From positions 1 through 6,883 of the forward strand of contig JAURMS010000365.1 of the NCBI GenBank assembly GCA_030830595.1: 6,883 nucleotides of DNA, given 5' to 3'. Every line of letters starts with the position of its first letter. The first letter of the stretch is position 1. Below the pieces are notes generated by a model that saw only the letters and a list, made by a program, of their open reading frames with translations, did no database searches and was not told the DNA's origin. The position numbers and the translations under genes were made by a program. Of the stretch, positions 6,086 to 6,883 are shown piece after piece. The DNA is from Gammaproteobacteria bacterium. Its GTDB lineage: Bacteria; Pseudomonadota; Gammaproteobacteria; Steroidobacterales; Steroidobacteraceae.

Positions 6086-6883
6086 CATTCCGCCCAGGTA
6101 GGGCCGCAGCGCATCGGGGATCACCACGGATCCGTCCGCCTGCTGGTAATTCTCCAGGATCGCGACCAGCGCCCTGCCCACGGCCACCCCGGAACCATTC
6201 AGCGTATGCAGGCTTTCCGGCTTGGCCGTGTCTGGGTTGCGCCAGCGGGCCTGCATGCGGCGCGCCTGGAAGGCCTCGCAGTTACTGCAGGAAGAAATCT
6301 CCCGGTAGCGACCCTGGGAAGGCAACCAGACCTCCAGGTCGTGCGTGCGGGCCGCGGAGAAACTCATGTCGCCTGTGCACAGCACCATCACTCGATAGGG
6401 CAATTCAAGCCGCTCCAGCACCGTGCAGGCGTGGGAGGTGAGCTCCTCCAGCGCCGCATAGGAATCGGCCGGCCGGACCACCTGCACCAGTTCCACCTTG
6501 TCGAACTGATGCTGGCGGATCATGCCGCGGGTGTCCTTGCCATAGGAGCCCGCCTCGGAACGGAAACAGGGCGTGTGGGCCACCAGCCTCAGCGGCAGCT
6601 CCGCATCCTCGACGATGCGATCGGAGACCAGGTTGGTGAGTGGCACCTCGGCCGTGGGGATCAGGTACAGCTCCCGCTCTCCCCTCAACGCGAACAGGTC
6701 TTCCTCGAATTTCGGCAGCTGACCGGTGCCGGTCAAGGCTTGCCGATTCACCAGATAGGGCACATAGACCTCGGTGGAGCCATGCTCACCGACGTGCAGG
6801 TCGAGCATGAACTGCGCGAGCGCACGATGCAGGCGTGCCATGCCGGCACGCATCACCGCAAAGCGCGCACCGGACAGGCGCCC
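6062..6883 (-). CDS. serS: Seryl-tRNA synthetase, C-terminal catalytic part (5' end outside window)
   Basis: 273 residues are visible, in frame to the right edge (first residues GRLSGARFAV) and ending at TGA 6062-6064. The full protein is usually about 420-430 residues, so roughly the first 155, including the coiled-coil arm that contacts the long variable arm of tRNA-Ser, lie beyond the window. Visible residues cover the class II catalytic core: PTAEVPLTN (76-84) recognises serine, motif 2 starts at FRSEAGSYGKDTRG (107-120) and continues to RQHQFDKVEL, SSCSNCEAFQARR (197-209), and motif 3 LNGSGVAVGRALVAILEN (228-245) with its ATP-binding Arg. It charges tRNA-Ser (and tRNA-Sec) with serine in the cytoplasm. 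An internal GTG/ATG at 6856 is not a start, because homology extends upstream. It lies 15 nt from the convergent yccA end. Confidence 0.98.
   Translation of the reverse strand, partial: GRLSGARFAVMRAGMARLHRALAQFMLDLHVGEHGSTEVYVPYLVNRQALTGTGQLPKFEEDLFALRGERELYLIPTAEVPLTNLVSDRIVEDAELPLRLVAHTPCFRSEAGSYGKDTRGMIRQHQFDKVELVQVVRPADSYAALEELTSHACTVLERLELPYRVMVLCTGDMSFSAARTHDLEVWLPSQGRYREISSCSNCEAFQARRMQARWRNPDTAKPESLHTLNGSGVAVGRALVAILENYQQADGSVVIPDALRPYLGGMDRLKPQA

Noticed and set aside
6062..6856. Treating GTG 6856 as the serS start
   Set aside because: The frame is open to the window edge, and the upstream residues (LSGARFAV) match the expected SerRS sequence, so the gene is cut by the window, not short.

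Overview
This 6.9-kb window is GC-rich chromosomal DNA from a proteobacterium, most likely a gammaproteobacterium. The evidence is a YccA-type Bax-inhibitor-1 membrane protein, a typical bacterial seryl-tRNA synthetase, and a tRNA-Ser(UGA) gene with its CCA encoded. I infer, without proof, a free-living protein-degrading lineage such as the Xanthomonadales/Wenzhouxiangella side of the class. No transposase, integrase, phage gene, CRISPR array or rRNA is visible.

Layout. The left 5 kb carries three genes, all on the minus strand. Read in transcription order they are: (1) a secreted M20-family zinc exopeptidase (4970-3564); (2) a secreted metzincin (reprolysin-like) zinc endoprotease with two fibronectin type III domains and a Gly/Lys/Arg tail (3412-1520); (3) a protein joining an RsbW-like anti-sigma/ATPase domain to a GNAT acetyltransferase domain, running off the left edge of the window (1433-1). 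A GC-rich hairpin terminator plus a short palindrome separates genes 2 and 3. The right 1.9 kb is housekeeping: tRNA-Ser(UGA) on minus (5208-5119), yccA on plus (5360-6046), and serS on minus, converging on yccA with a 15-nt gap and cut by the right edge (6883-6062).

How the genes may work together. The two proteases both carry Sec-type signal peptides and have complete zinc sites. They form a plausible extracellular or periplasmic protein-scavenging pair: the endoprotease cuts proteins and the exopeptidase trims the products. The RsbW-GNAT fusion is probably a cytoplasmic regulator with separate transcription. Its ATP-binding motifs look eroded. The tRNA-Ser, serS and yccA are a conserved core neighbourhood, with a synthetase and one of its cognate tRNAs under 1 kb apart.

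No clearly new multi-gene system is visible. The most unusual items are the RsbW-GNAT fusion with degenerate nucleotide-binding boxes, the basic glycine-rich tail of the metalloprotease, and the hairpin built into the end of serS.
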